NCBI GenBank assembly: GCA_017469565.1
Contig: JAFUGC010000019.1
Location: 1-54,817, forward strand
DNA from: Clostridia bacterium
GTDB lineage: Bacteria > Bacillota > Clostridia > TANB77 > UBA1234
Direction of reading: 5' to 3'
DNA length: 54,817 nucleotides
The notes below the pieces were generated by a model. The model was not told where the DNA came from. It ran no database searches and was given only the letters and a program-made list of their open reading frames with translations. A program made the translations under genes and the position numbers. Positions 26,650-35,689 of this stretch are shown here, piece after piece (positions within the stretch are counted from its first letter, which is position 1; each line of letters begins with the position of its first letter).

Positions 26650-27915
26650 ATGGACAAGTTTATAATAAAAGGAAAAACACCTTTAAAAGGAACCGTAAAT
26701 GTGAATGGTGCTAAAAATGCCGCTGTTGCAATTCTTCCTGCAACAGTATTAATAAAAGGTAAGTGCCATATTGAAAATATTCCAAATATTAGTGATATAA
26801 AGCGTTGTTATGAAATATTAGAAATGCTTGGAGCAAAAATCAACTTCATAACACCTAATGAAATAGAAATTGATTGTACGAATGTAGAAGAAAAGGAAAT
26901 TTCAGTTGATATTACCAAAAAGTTCAGAGCATCTTATTACTTTATAGGTGCTCTTTTGAGCCGTTTTGGTAAAGCATCAGTTGGCTTTCCAGGTGGTTGT
27001 AATTTTGGTTCAAGACCAATCGACCAGCATATTAAAGGTTTTGAGACTCTTGGTGCCACTGTTAACTGTGAAGGTGGTATGATTTATGCTACCTCTGAAG
27101 AATTAACAGGTAACTCTATTTATCTTGATGTCGTAAGTGTCGGTGCAACAATAAATATTATGCTTGCATCGGTTCTTGTACCAGGTGTAACAACAATTGA
27201 AAATGCTGCAAAAGAGCCTCACATCGTTGACCTTGCAAACTTCTTAAATACCATGGGAGCAAATATTAAAGGAGCAGGAACAGACATCATCAAAATCACT
27301 GGTGTTGAAGAATTACATGGAGGTGCTTCATATTCCATTGTTCCAGATCAAATAGAAGCTGGTACATTTATGATAGCAGCAGCCGCTTCTGGTGGTGATG
27401 TAGTAATTACAAATTGTATTACTAAACATTTAGATCCTATTTCAGCAAAATTAATTGAAATGGGGGTTAATATAGAAGAATCTGAAGATGGTGATAAAAT
27501 ACATGTATGGTGGGATAAAAGAACAACAAAAGCAAACATTAAAACCTTACCATATCCAGGTTTTCCAACTGATATGCAGCCTCAAATGGCAGTATTACTT
27601 TCTATCTCAGAAGGAACAAGCTATTTAACAGAAGGAATTTATGATTCTCGTTTTCAATATACAGAGGAGCTTAAAAAACTTGGTGCGAACATTAGAGTAG
27701 AGGGCAAAACTGCTTATATTGAAGGAGTAGACAATCTTATTGGTTGTCAGGTCACTGCAACAGATTTGAGAGCCGGAGCCGCTCTAATCATTGCAGGGAT
27801 TTGTGCAGAAGGTGAAACGGAACTATACGGAATAGAACACATCGATAGAGGCTATGAAAAGATTGCAGAGCGTTTTAGGGCGTTAGGCGCAAATATTGAA
27901 AGAGTTTCAGAATAG
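26650..27915 (+). CDS. murA: UDP-N-acetylglucosamine 1-carboxyvinyltransferase
   Basis: This is a 421-residue EPSP-like enzyme of the first committed step of peptidoglycan synthesis, moving enolpyruvate from PEP to UDP-GlcNAc. The substrate-binding KNAAVA is near residue 22. The catalytic Cys lies in FPGGCNFGSRP near 117, so the fosfomycin target is present. PGFPTDMQPQ and DLRAGAALI are family-conserved. ATG 26650 follows AAAAGGGG by 7 nt and is preferred over TTG 26644. It begins a murA-walJ-rlmH operon. Confidence 0.97.
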   Translation: MDKFIIKGKTPLKGTVNVNGAKNAAVAILPATVLIKGKCHIENIPNISDIKRCYEILEMLGAKINFITPNEIEIDCTNVEEKEISVDITKKFRASYYFIGALLSRFGKASVGFPGGCNFGSRPIDQHIKGFETLGATVNCEGGMIYATSEELTGNSIYLDVVSVGATINIMLASVLVPGVTTIENAAKEPHIVDLANFLNTMGANIKGAGTDIIKITGVEELHGGASYSIVPDQIEAGTFMIAAAASGGDVVITNCITKHLDPISAKLIEMGVNIEESEDGDKIHVWWDKRTTKANIKTLPYPGFPTDMQPQMAVLLSISEGTSYLTEGIYDSRFQYTEELKKLGANIRVEGKTAYIEGVDNLIGCQVTATDLRAGAALIIAGICAEGETELYGIEHIDRGYEKIAERFRALGANIERVSE

Positions 27916-27937
27916 TTTGCAAACTGGGAGAATACAT

Positions 27938-28723
27938 ATGATTAAATTTTGTAATTTATATAGCGGTAGTAGTGGTAATTCTACTTATATTGAAACAGAT
28001 AATTCAAAAATATTAATAGATGCAGGCGTTAGTTGTCAAAAAATTTCTAAAGCTCTTTCACAAATAGGCGTTGAACTGGATGAAATAAATGCAATTCTTG
28101 TTACTCATGAACATATAGATCACACAAAGGGGTTAACAACAATTACTAAAAAATTTAACACACCTGTATATGCCACTTCTAAAACATGGACACAAATGTC
28201 TGATTTAAAAATCAATCCTAACTCCGTCAATTATTTTTCTGCAGGAGAAACATTTCAAATTGGTGATATTGCAATACACCCATTTTCTATTCCTCATGAC
28301 GCAGTTGACCCTTGTGCCTTCAGTATTATGAATGAAAGTAAAAAGATTACAGTAGCAACAGATATCGGTCATGTGGAAGACCATCTCATTGAAGAAATGG
28401 TTGGCAGTGACATTCTACTAATAGAATCTAATTATGATAGAGACACTTTACTTTGCGGGTCATATCCATATTTTTTGAAAAAAAGAATAGCAAGCGATTT
28501 TGGACATTTGTCAAATGAAGCTGCTGCAAAATTAGTAAAGAAACTATACGAAAATGGTGTTACCAAATTTGTTCTTGGACATTTAAGCAAGGAAAATAAT
28601 TTTCCTGAACTTGCATACCAAACAGTATTAAATGAATTAACTAGTTCAAGCTCAAAAGTACCATTTCAGTTATCAGTTGCCAATAGAGAATACATTGATG
28701 ATATCCTAGAGATTAGCAATTAG
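27938..28723 (+). CDS. walJ: WalJ/YycJ-type metallo-beta-lactamase-fold protein
   Basis: This is a 261-residue MBL-fold hydrolase with the signature THEHIDH, further ligands at SIPHDAVDPCAF and a GHL near the C-terminus, and the YycJ-type N-terminus LYSGSSGNSTYIE. Relatives are 5'-3' exonuclease-like and connected to DNA replication and cell-wall coordination. It lies 22 bp after murA and 15 bp before rlmH; walJ and rlmH also lie close together in bacilli. GGGAG sets ATG 27938. Confidence 0.9.
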   Translation: MIKFCNLYSGSSGNSTYIETDNSKILIDAGVSCQKISKALSQIGVELDEINAILVTHEHIDHTKGLTTITKKFNTPVYATSKTWTQMSDLKINPNSVNYFSAGETFQIGDIAIHPFSIPHDAVDPCAFSIMNESKKITVATDIGHVEDHLIEEMVGSDILLIESNYDRDTLLCGSYPYFLKKRIASDFGHLSNEAAAKLVKKLYENGVTKFVLGHLSKENNFPELAYQTVLNELTSSSSKVPFQLSVANREYIDDILEISN

Positions 28724-28738
28724 AAGGGAGTATCCTAA

Positions 28739-29218
28739 ATGAATATTAGAATTATTTGTCTTGGCAAAATAAAAGAAAAAGCTCTCTCTGCTCTTATTGA
28801 AGAATACAAGAAAAGAATCAGCAAATATGCAAATTTTGAAATAGTTGAATTACCAGACGAATCTATCAAATCTAATCCATCAGAAAAGGATATCCTTTCT
28901 ATCAAAAAGCTAGAAGCAGATAAAATAAAAAGTAAAATCCAAAATTCTGATTTTGTCATATGCTTAGACCAAACCGGAACACAGTTATCATCTGAGGAAT
29001 TATCCAACAAGATTCAAGATATCACCTTAAAAGGGTTTAGCACAATAGATTTTGTCATTGGTGGCACCACTGGGCTAGATAAAGAACTTGTAACTCACAG
29101 TAATCTGGTTCTATCATTCTCAAAACTAACTTTTCCACATCAGTTGATAAGATTATTTTTATCAGAACAAATTTTTCGTGCTTTTAAAATTATGAATCAT
29201 GAAAAATATCATTGGTAA
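28739..29218 (+). CDS. rlmH: 23S rRNA pseudouridine-1915 N3-methyltransferase
   Basis: This is a 159-residue SPOUT methyltransferase of full family length. It has the N-terminal MNIRIICLGKIKEK strand, CLDQTGTQLSSEE, VIGGTTGL (the SAM-binding knot) and the C-terminal HQLIRLFLSEQIFRAFKI helix with a terminal YHW. It modifies helix 69 of the 50S subunit. It starts 15 bp after walJ with AAGGGAG. The C-terminus differs slightly from the usual KGxPYHK/R. Confidence 0.95.
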   Translation: MNIRIICLGKIKEKALSALIEEYKKRISKYANFEIVELPDESIKSNPSEKDILSIKKLEADKIKSKIQNSDFVICLDQTGTQLSSEELSNKIQDITLKGFSTIDFVIGGTTGLDKELVTHSNLVLSFSKLTFPHQLIRLFLSEQIFRAFKIMNHEKYHW

Positions 29219-29229
29219 TTTTCTCCACC

Positions 29230-29625
29230 TTAACGTTTACTTACAGAATTTCTCTCTATAACCATAGGTACATTCTGTTCACCAGTAACCGGCAAATTTA
29301 CTGGATAATCATACGAGACTCTCAAAAATATAGGATTTCCATAGCTTACCCTTGTTTTAGTATAGGCTAGGTCTATCTTATTTTTTTCAAATCCCTGTGC
29401 AATTAGTTCATTTTCTAAATTATTTGCCTCTTTTTTGGTAAGATAACCATATTCCTCCATAATAAACACATACTTCATACATGTACTAGAAAGTTTTTCG
29501 TACCAAATATAGGGCATTAAAATCTTTACTGCCATTACAATAGTCGTTGTAACTATCATAATACCAATTGCAATAATAATTGGTGTAGTAATAATAGCAC
29601 TACCTTTTTGATTAGTAAATTTCAT
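29230..29625 (-). CDS. pilin-like membrane protein (DUF4320/TadE-like)
   Basis: This is a 131-residue protein with one N-terminal membrane helix (IIIAIGIMIVTTTIVMAV) after NQKGSA, then a soluble extracytoplasmic domain. This layout fits TadE/DUF4320 pseudopilins of Tad-like systems. It is the last gene of the pilus operon, 3 bp after the 167-residue gene. It converges on rlmH with only 11 bp between the stops. Confidence 0.65.
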   Translation of the reverse strand: MKFTNQKGSAIITTPIIIAIGIMIVTTTIVMAVKILMPYIWYEKLSSTCMKYVFIMEEYGYLTKKEANNLENELIAQGFEKNKIDLAYTKTRVSYGNPIFLRVSYDYPVNLPVTGEQNVPMVIERNSVSKR

Positions 29626-29628
29626 TCT

Positions 29629-30132
29629 TCACCTCTCATTCAACATATTCAAGCTCACATCTTCATGCACATCAAATATAAAGATGTTTTCAAGGAAATT
29701 TCTTAAAATGATTGGCTTAATCCTTACTTTTAAAACAGTGTGTATTACTCTTCCATCCGTGTTTTTGTTTGAATAAGAATCTTTTTTCTTGTTTTCATAC
29801 ACTTCATACTCTTTGACATCTATGCCATATATTAATTTATCAGCATTTCTAAGGTTATCATCCAAATCATAATTCATTTTTAAAAGTTTTATAAATTCTT
29901 TTTTATAGGTTTCTTTATCATACGAAAAGTTATCAACATTTGCCTTATTTTTATTGACAGCGATTATCGCACTTTTATTCATGGAATACATATCCAGTTT
30001 CATATTATATAGAATACTATTAATATGGCTCATAAATACTGCAATAATAAATAGAAAAACGATGATTGCGATAGCAACAAATATAAGACCAATTGTTAGA
30101 ATATTTCCTTCTTCTCTTTTTATGCTACTCAT
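29629..30132 (-). CDS. pseudopilin-like membrane protein
   Basis: This is a 167-residue protein. Its N-terminus (KREEGNILTIGLIFVAIAI) is a single hydrophobic helix after a Glu-Gly, as in TadE/TadG-type pseudopilins. The remainder is soluble and charged, and strand-rich near the end. It lies 12 bp after the 553-residue gene and next to the DUF4320-like gene, so it is probably part of the same assembly. Confidence 0.65.
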   Translation of the reverse strand: MSSIKREEGNILTIGLIFVAIAIIVFLFIIAVFMSHINSILYNMKLDMYSMNKSAIIAVNKNKANVDNFSYDKETYKKEFIKLLKMNYDLDDNLRNADKLIYGIDVKEYEVYENKKKDSYSNKNTDGRVIHTVLKVRIKPIILRNFLENIFIFDVHEDVSLNMLNER

Positions 30133-30144
30133 GAATCTCTCCTC

Positions 30145-31806
30145 TTATTTCGTATTGATTGTTACATATTTAGAAATATCTCGATTATACAATTCATCCC
30201 ATCTATCAGCAACATCAAGCGTATACTGTTTTGTTCTAACATCTCTCCCTCCATACGCTTTGATTACTAAAGTATATGCACTTTCTTTTCTCGTAAATAA
30301 TTTCGTTTCATCTATCTTAAAAGCATCTTTTGATATTTCACGCAAGGAATTCCACGAATGCAATGTTTGGGTTGTACCATACGGAATAACATATGTTGCC
30401 GTATAAATCTTATAACTTTCTGTTTCACTCTTTAATGAAAGAGACCTTGGCAGATTATATGACTTTTGTAATGCCTGCAATGTTGAATATCGAGTCCTCT
30501 CGTTTCTAGACTTAGGATCCTCCCATTCGAATTTTTGAGTAAGCTCATCTAACACTCTTATCGAATTCTTACCGCTAAAGTCAAAGGTTACTTTATCTGC
30601 ATCTGCCGATGTTTTTATTTCTATTTGAAGCACTTGTCCTGCGCAAATAAATCCAGTCCCCGTTTTTTTAGATTGGTATAAATCAACTAACTCTTCTTTC
30701 CCTTTTGAATTTGTTGAGACTCTTTTCAAAGTACAACTATAAATAAAAGGAGCCTCCTTATCATTCACAACATTGACTACATTTTTTTCTTCGCTTTCAA
30801 TATTAATTACTATTGTCTGTGAATTCGTGGCATAAATAATAGGGTCCGAAACAAAACATGTAGACAAGAATGAGTTACACTCCACCTTTAATGTTACCTT
30901 CTTTTGATTAGGATAATCCTGTTTATTGATAATGATATTTCCATCTTTAGATATTTTTAATACTTTAGTACCACTTACTGTATTTTCAGAAATACCCTCC
31001 ACTTTTAACTCAGCCTCTATAATCTGAATATGTTCTGCTTTTGCATACTCAGAAAGATTATCCACATAAGCTCCAAATTGTAATGGGATTTCAACAATGT
31101 CTTCATTTTTACTGATGGTATATTCTGTTCCATTTTGAAATGTCAAAATGCTATTGAGTCTTGCACCTCCAGCCATTGGCGGGACAGAAAATGTAGCTAC
31201 CCAATACACATTGCCAGTTCCTGGTTTTTCTGTATAGATACTTCCTGCACTTCCCCACGTTGCATAATTTTCTACTCTTGCCTTATCAAGCTCTATGTCA
31301 AGTGCAGTAATATCATATATAACACCAAACCTTGAAAGTTTTTGTGTCAGCATATATTCTCGTTGTATTTCATATTGATACTTTGAAGCATCGCTCCAGG
31401 ACTCCTCTGCATCTTTGATTGTCCTGTAATTCCAATAGAGTGGAGATGTCCCTGAATTATAATCATCCGGAAATACTTCATTATGAACTAATTTTCCTGA
31501 ATAATCTTCTCCTAAAATCCAGTACTCTCCTCTAGTACCATTTCCATTCCATGCACCGCCACTCAATGTCCAATTGCCATTTTCAACATTCTTCCATCTT
31601 TGTTTATTACTCTTTATCTTACTCGGTGATCCATACACTAATAATTTATATTTTTCATATACTTCTTCATTCAATGTCAATCCATTTACATTTACTTTTT
31701 CCATATTCATCGCTGTTATCATATATTCAAATCCATCGCTATATGCGTATACTTTTGGAAATATTAATAAGAATAAAACTGTAATTGAAATAAATATTTT
31801 CTTCAT
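30145..31806 (-). CDS. large secreted protein of the pilus locus
   Basis: This is a 553-residue protein with a clear Sec signal (KKIFISITVLFLLIFPKVYA). The body is strand-rich, with Tyr and Trp clusters (WYWILGEDYSGK-like) and an Ig-like central part. There is no C-terminal membrane segment or sorting motif. No family is recognised. It may be a tip or surface component. AAAGGATATGACAA precedes the ATG. A terminator hairpin lies between it and the SLH gene upstream, so its expression may be reduced relative to the first genes. Confidence 0.7.
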   Translation of the reverse strand: MKKIFISITVLFLLIFPKVYAYSDGFEYMITAMNMEKVNVNGLTLNEEVYEKYKLLVYGSPSKIKSNKQRWKNVENGNWTLSGGAWNGNGTRGEYWILGEDYSGKLVHNEVFPDDYNSGTSPLYWNYRTIKDAEESWSDASKYQYEIQREYMLTQKLSRFGVIYDITALDIELDKARVENYATWGSAGSIYTEKPGTGNVYWVATFSVPPMAGGARLNSILTFQNGTEYTISKNEDIVEIPLQFGAYVDNLSEYAKAEHIQIIEAELKVEGISENTVSGTKVLKISKDGNIIINKQDYPNQKKVTLKVECNSFLSTCFVSDPIIYATNSQTIVINIESEEKNVVNVVNDKEAPFIYSCTLKRVSTNSKGKEELVDLYQSKKTGTGFICAGQVLQIEIKTSADADKVTFDFSGKNSIRVLDELTQKFEWEDPKSRNERTRYSTLQALQKSYNLPRSLSLKSETESYKIYTATYVIPYGTTQTLHSWNSLREISKDAFKIDETKLFTRKESAYTLVIKAYGGRDVRTKQYTLDVADRWDELYNRDISKYVTINTK

Positions 31807-31833
31807 TTGTCATATCCTTTCCTTTTCATAAAC

Positions 31834-31891
31834 TAAAAGAGGGGCTTCCTCAAGAAGATGCTTTGGGGTCATCTTCTTGAAGGGAGCTTTT
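31834..31891 (-). terminator. internal operon terminator or attenuator
   Basis: CAAGAAGATG (31851-31860) pairs with CATCTTCTTG (31870-31879), with further flanking pairs and CTCTTTT at the minus-strand 3' side. It splits the pilus operon between the SLH and 553-residue genes. Confidence 0.75.
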
Positions 31892-31949
31892 ATATTAATA
31901 GTGTAAATAGATGATAGTGAGAGTATCTATCTACAAAAATTAAAATCTT

Positions 31950-33255
31950 TTACTTTGATTTGCTCACAAAAAATTTGGGAGTTTCACCCATTGGCTGATA
32001 AAAATTAACCACATAATTTCCAACTTTCTTCACTTCAACATAGTCTTTATCCTTGGATTGATTAGAAACATAAAGTTCATTTTTTTCTAAAATATATTTT
32101 AAAATTTTGTTAGCATTAGAACTTCCAAATTCTATATTCAATACTTTTCTTAATTGTTCTTTTTTATAATCATCAATATAAATTCCTTTCAAATAATCAG
32201 AATAACTACTCCATAGCTTTAAAACCTCTATTTTCATATAACATTTTTCACTAAATTTTTCTTCCATAGAGATTCTAGCAAGTTCATATTCTTTATCCTC
32301 ATAATAGGTAATGGCAAAATCAAATCCACCTTTTTCTATTTTATCTTCACTTTCACCATAAGCTATTTTTAATTGATTAATCGTATATTTTGATGGTATA
32401 TATGTAATCATAGTATAGCTGTTTTCTCTAATTAAGTTCTTGATGATGTTGATTACTTTCGCTATCTCTATCAGCTTATTATCTATCATATATCCTTGAA
32501 GATTCGAATATCTGCCACTATCATAGATTACCAGTTGCTCATCATTTTGAATTTCATAAGTTGGTCCAGAAGGATGAGACTCTTCCATCATCATACGGTA
32601 ATTTGATAAATCACTTCTTTCTGTTACATCATACTTTTTATTGGAAATAATTTTACTTTTTGCGCTTAATGCTCTTTTCAAAATGGTCACTGCTTCTGCC
32701 CTGGTAATATAATTTTCTCCCTTAAATGTTTTATCCGTGTAACCATTGACTATTTTAAGTTTGACAAGTTTTAGTGTACTTTCTTCATATTTATCATCTA
32801 AATCCTTAAAGATATTCTTATTTTTTTCAACATCAGATATATCAATAAATCTTGAAATAACAGTTACCACTTCATATCTAGTAATGGGAACATCATAATT
32901 TTGAAATTCATCTTTTAAAATGATATTTTCTGCTAAGGCAGTATTCATATAAAAATCAGGCCATGCTCTATTGCCTATTCTCTGAAGTTTGTAACCTCCG
33001 AGCACAAATTACCATTTTCATAAATTCAGCCACAGTCACATTTTCATTTGGTCTAAAAGTATTATCTGAATACCCATTTAAGATTTCATTTTGTGTAAAT
33101 TCTAATATGTTTTCTTTTGCCCAATGATTTTCGATATCTGAATAAATCATATTTTCATTAATACTTTCACTTACTCTATTAGCAGCATACACACCATTAA
33201 ATATTAAAAATAATGTTAAAATCGCTAACAAAATATAAATATTTTTTTGATTCAT
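31950..33255 (-). pseudogene. SLH-domain surface protein, frameshifted
   Basis: The sequence encodes a signal peptide (YILLAILTLFLIFNGVYA) and three S-layer homology domains. The first is IYSDIENHWAKENILEF with FRPNENVTVAEFMKM, the second has ITRYEVVTVISRF, and the third ends ITRAEAVTILKRAL. A C-terminal region of about 250 residues is unrecognised. The frame changes by +1 near 32996-33005: frame 1 reads MKMVIC then runs out, and LGGYKLQRIGNRAW continues in the next frame. The two halves are 32968-33255 and 31950-33005. No homopolymer is present. A sequencing error, a true mutation or recoding are all possible. SLH domains bind cell-wall polymers, so it could anchor the pilus. Confidence 0.75.
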
Positions 33256-33267
33256 TTTTCCTCCAAA

Positions 33268-33588
33268 CTATGCTATTAGTTTCACTATCCTATTTGCAAT
33301 ATATTCGTCACCACATTTATCATAAATAATGTCTAATGTTTTATATTCTGTTGCAAGCATCCATAATACATTTCTATCTTTTGAATTGGTAACAATTATT
33401 AGGTTGCTAAACTTTTTAAGCATTGTGTTATCTTCCTTTTCATTGTACTCACTTAAAATAATAAAATCATTCTTTGTACATCTAAAGGAATAACTATCCT
33501 TATGTTCCACATTTTCAATACCAAAATCTTCAATTAATTTTTTGATTCTTAAATTTCTACCTGTTTTATCAATAAAGTAAATTTTCAT
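33268..33588 (-). CDS. small protein of the pilus locus, possibly receiver-like
   Basis: This is a 106-residue soluble alpha/beta protein (strands KIYFID, DFIILSE, SNLIIVTNS, KTLDIIYDK). The pattern hints at a receiver/CpaE N-terminal fold, but the phosphoacceptor positions are not clear. GGGGTGAAAA precedes the ATG. It sits between the CpaB and SLH genes. The function is unknown. Confidence 0.6.
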   Translation of the reverse strand: MKIYFIDKTGRNLRIKKLIEDFGIENVEHKDSYSFRCTKNDFIILSEYNEKEDNTMLKKFSNLIIVTNSKDRNVLWMLATEYKTLDIIYDKCGDEYIANRIVKLIA

Positions 33589-33614
33589 TTTTCACCCCTT
33601 GTGTTTTGCATGAT

Positions 33615-34352
33615 TTAATATGATGATTCAAAATTCACCGTTGACGGATTATCATAACTTACCATCTGTGGATTCACACCAGTTACATTAAAATTTGCAA
33701 TTTCTCTCAGTAAATTAATTTGTTTTGCCTCTTCATTATTTACGGCCAACATAATAGAATCTATCACTCCATCCGAAGAATCTTTTACTTCCATACCATC
33801 AATATTAAATGTACCTATAACTCTGGAACTGTCTAGAAGTTTAATAATGGTGTAGCCATCATATTCATCACCAAGGCTAAGCCTATCATTATCCATTAAA
33901 AAGTCTTGCGCGTAATCACTTCTGATAGTTGCATAAACATTCACAAATGAATTCTGCTTAATGGTATAAGAAGCTCCATGTTCTGCACTTTGAATTTTTA
34001 TGGATATCTTTTCTTTACCAGATTCTGCTTCAAAAATAGATAGTCTTTCTTTGGTATCAAACTGCTCTTTCACTGCAATCTGCCCTTTATAGATATCATC
34101 CTTTGCATACAGTCCTTCAATTTCTGAAAACGATTGAATCACTCTAGTATTTGCCAGAAAAGATAATGGTAAATCAATCAATTCAAACTTTTCCTCTAAT
34201 ACTGCCTCATTCGCCAGTATATTTTCTTTTAGCACCAAACACTTGATTGTTGGCTCATAATTAATTAATTGTTTCTGCATATATGTAGAAATGATAAATA
34301 CTATAATTGTTACTATTAACGTTACTGTTAGGATGCTAACTTTCTTTCTCAT
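33615..34352 (-). CDS. cpaB: CpaB/RcpC-like SAF-domain pilus assembly protein
   Basis: This is a 245-residue protein with an N-terminal membrane helix (LTVTLIVTIIVFIISTYM) followed by a SAF domain (VLKENILANEAVLEEKFELIDL, then GLYAKDDIYKGQIAV). This is the pattern of CpaB, a periplasmic or wall-zone scaffold of Flp pili. The second of two close in-frame ATGs is preferred because AGGTGA then lies 7 nt upstream. It lies 26 bp after the Flp gene. Confidence 0.8.
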   Translation of the reverse strand: MRKKVSILTVTLIVTIIVFIISTYMQKQLINYEPTIKCLVLKENILANEAVLEEKFELIDLPLSFLANTRVIQSFSEIEGLYAKDDIYKGQIAVKEQFDTKERLSIFEAESGKEKISIKIQSAEHGASYTIKQNSFVNVYATIRSDYAQDFLMDNDRLSLGDEYDGYTIIKLLDSSRVIGTFNIDGMEVKDSSDGVIDSIMLAVNNEEAKQINLLREIANFNVTGVNPQMVSYDNPSTVNFESSY

Positions 34353-34378
34353 AACCATATCACCTAACCTTTATAACG

Positions 34379-34603
34379 TTATACTGTAAATGGAGCACTA
34401 CCAGTGGTTTTAAACCATGTTGATATGGTTGTCATTACATCTGAAAATAGTCCTTTCATTTGAGGGTAAAATACGGTAATAACTATGACTAATAAAATAC
34501 CTGCAATCAAAATCACTTGTAAAACCTCAGATCCCCTTTGCTCTCTTAAATTGATTTTTTTGTTTCTTTTTTCTTTCAAATCTTTTTTTAAATTCTTCAT
34601 CAT
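34379..34603 (-). CDS. Flp-type pilin
   Basis: This is a 74-residue pilin precursor. A basic leader (KKDLKEKRNKKINLREQRG) is followed by SEVLQVILIAGILLVIVIT, the hydrophobic stalk with Glu at mature position 2, and a short tail. It has the size and shape of type IVb Flp pilins. The cleavage enzyme is not in this window. AAGGAG lies 9 nt before the start. It is translated between TadC and CpaB. Confidence 0.85.
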   Translation of the reverse strand: MMKNLKKDLKEKRNKKINLREQRGSEVLQVILIAGILLVIVITVFYPQMKGLFSDVMTTISTWFKTTGSAPFTV

Positions 34604-34619
34604 TAATATCTTCTCCTTT

Positions 34620-35450
34620 TTAATTAAATATTGTACTAAACCCTTGTCCAACAGAGATGAACAATGGATAAAATGTTAACATGATAATGTTTCCAAGCGC
34701 AATAATTACACCTAAAGTGATATAAATCACCTTTGTTCTAGTTGCCTCTTTGATTTTTTCTAAATATTTTACTTTTAAAATGTTTGAGAGATTGTCGAGA
34801 ATTTCAATAATGTTTCCAACTTTGTTAAATTGCTTTAAGGAGTTGCAAAACATGTTTAATTCTAGAATATCAAATTTATTCTTGAGTTCATTTAGCGATT
34901 CATTGATGTTTAATTCAGAAAGTTCGTACTGCATAGAAAATTCCAAAATAGCTTTTTTGAAGTCTTTGTTTCTGCAATTTTCAAACTGTCTTCTTAAAGA
35001 ATCTTTCAATGTAACTTCTGCGGAGAGCTGTAAGCTCATTGAATCAACTACATTTAGTAAATCAGCACATATTTCGTTATCACGTGACTTTTTATTTATC
35101 AATATGTATATATCAATAAAAACATATCCCAAAACCGAAAGTACTATTGCAATAAAAATAGAGTGATAATTGACACTTCCAGCAAAAAATAATATCAGTG
35201 CTAATAAAATTTTAATGGTATAATATGAAATTACGTTTAAATTTAATGGGTATCCTTGCTTAGATAAAAAATCGTCTTTGGCTTTTAAAAAATTAAATTT
35301 TGAAAAAAGTTCTCTGAATGAATACTCTTTTGTGGGGACAATCAGACTTGTTCGCTTTTTGTATTTGTCCGACTTGAAGGTAATTACTAGCCTATTTACA
35401 ATCAGGTAGCATGATACAAAAAGTAAAGCAAACAATAGCATATTTATCAT
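34620..35450 (-). CDS. TadC-like type II secretion F-domain protein
   Basis: This is a 276-residue membrane protein with hydrophobic segments near both ends and the middle. The cytoplasmic T2SSF domain (DLLNVVDSMSLQLSAEVTLKDSL, then NMFCNSLKQFNKVGNIIEIL) matches TadB/TadC platform proteins of Flp pilus machines. It is the first gene of the operon. ATG 35450 is chosen with AAAGGTG 8 nt upstream. The usual partners TadA and TadB are absent from the window. Confidence 0.8.
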   Translation of the reverse strand: MINMLLFALLFVSCYLIVNRLVITFKSDKYKKRTSLIVPTKEYSFRELFSKFNFLKAKDDFLSKQGYPLNLNVISYYTIKILLALILFFAGSVNYHSIFIAIVLSVLGYVFIDIYILINKKSRDNEICADLLNVVDSMSLQLSAEVTLKDSLRRQFENCRNKDFKKAILEFSMQYELSELNINESLNELKNKFDILELNMFCNSLKQFNKVGNIIEILDNLSNILKVKYLEKIKEATRTKVIYITLGVIIALGNIIMLTFYPLFISVGQGFSTIFN

Positions 35451-35500
35451 GACCTTCACACCTTTATGAATTACATTTTTGATTTATATTTTATGAGGCA

Positions 35501-35550
35501 ATTCTACACACGAAATTATTAAAAGTCAATAAAAACCATTCGACACGAAT
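35501..35550 (-). promoter_or_regulatory. pilus operon promoter and upstream dyad
   Basis: On the minus strand, TTGACT (35524-35529), a 17-bp spacer and TAGAAT (35501-35506) lie about 50 bp before tadC. Eight bases beyond the -35 is a 13-bp dyad, ATTCGACACGAAT (35538-35550), overlapping a second CGACA copy. This is a likely activator or repressor site. Confidence 0.65.
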
Positions 35551-35642
35551 CGACAAATATGTGCTAAAACGCATTTAAATCAATATTTTTTAGTAAAAAA
35601 ATATGATAATTTCCCAATATATCTAAGAATTTTTTCAAATCC

Positions 35643-35683
35643 AAAAGAACCGATTGATGTGAGATTCATCAATCGGTTCTTTT
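35643..35683. terminator. terminator of the DUF1385 gene
   Basis: A perfect stem, GAACCGATTGATG with CATCAATCGGTTC (35647-35679), is flanked by A- and T-runs, immediately after the DUF1385 stop. Confidence 0.9.
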
Positions 35684-35689
35684 CTGATT

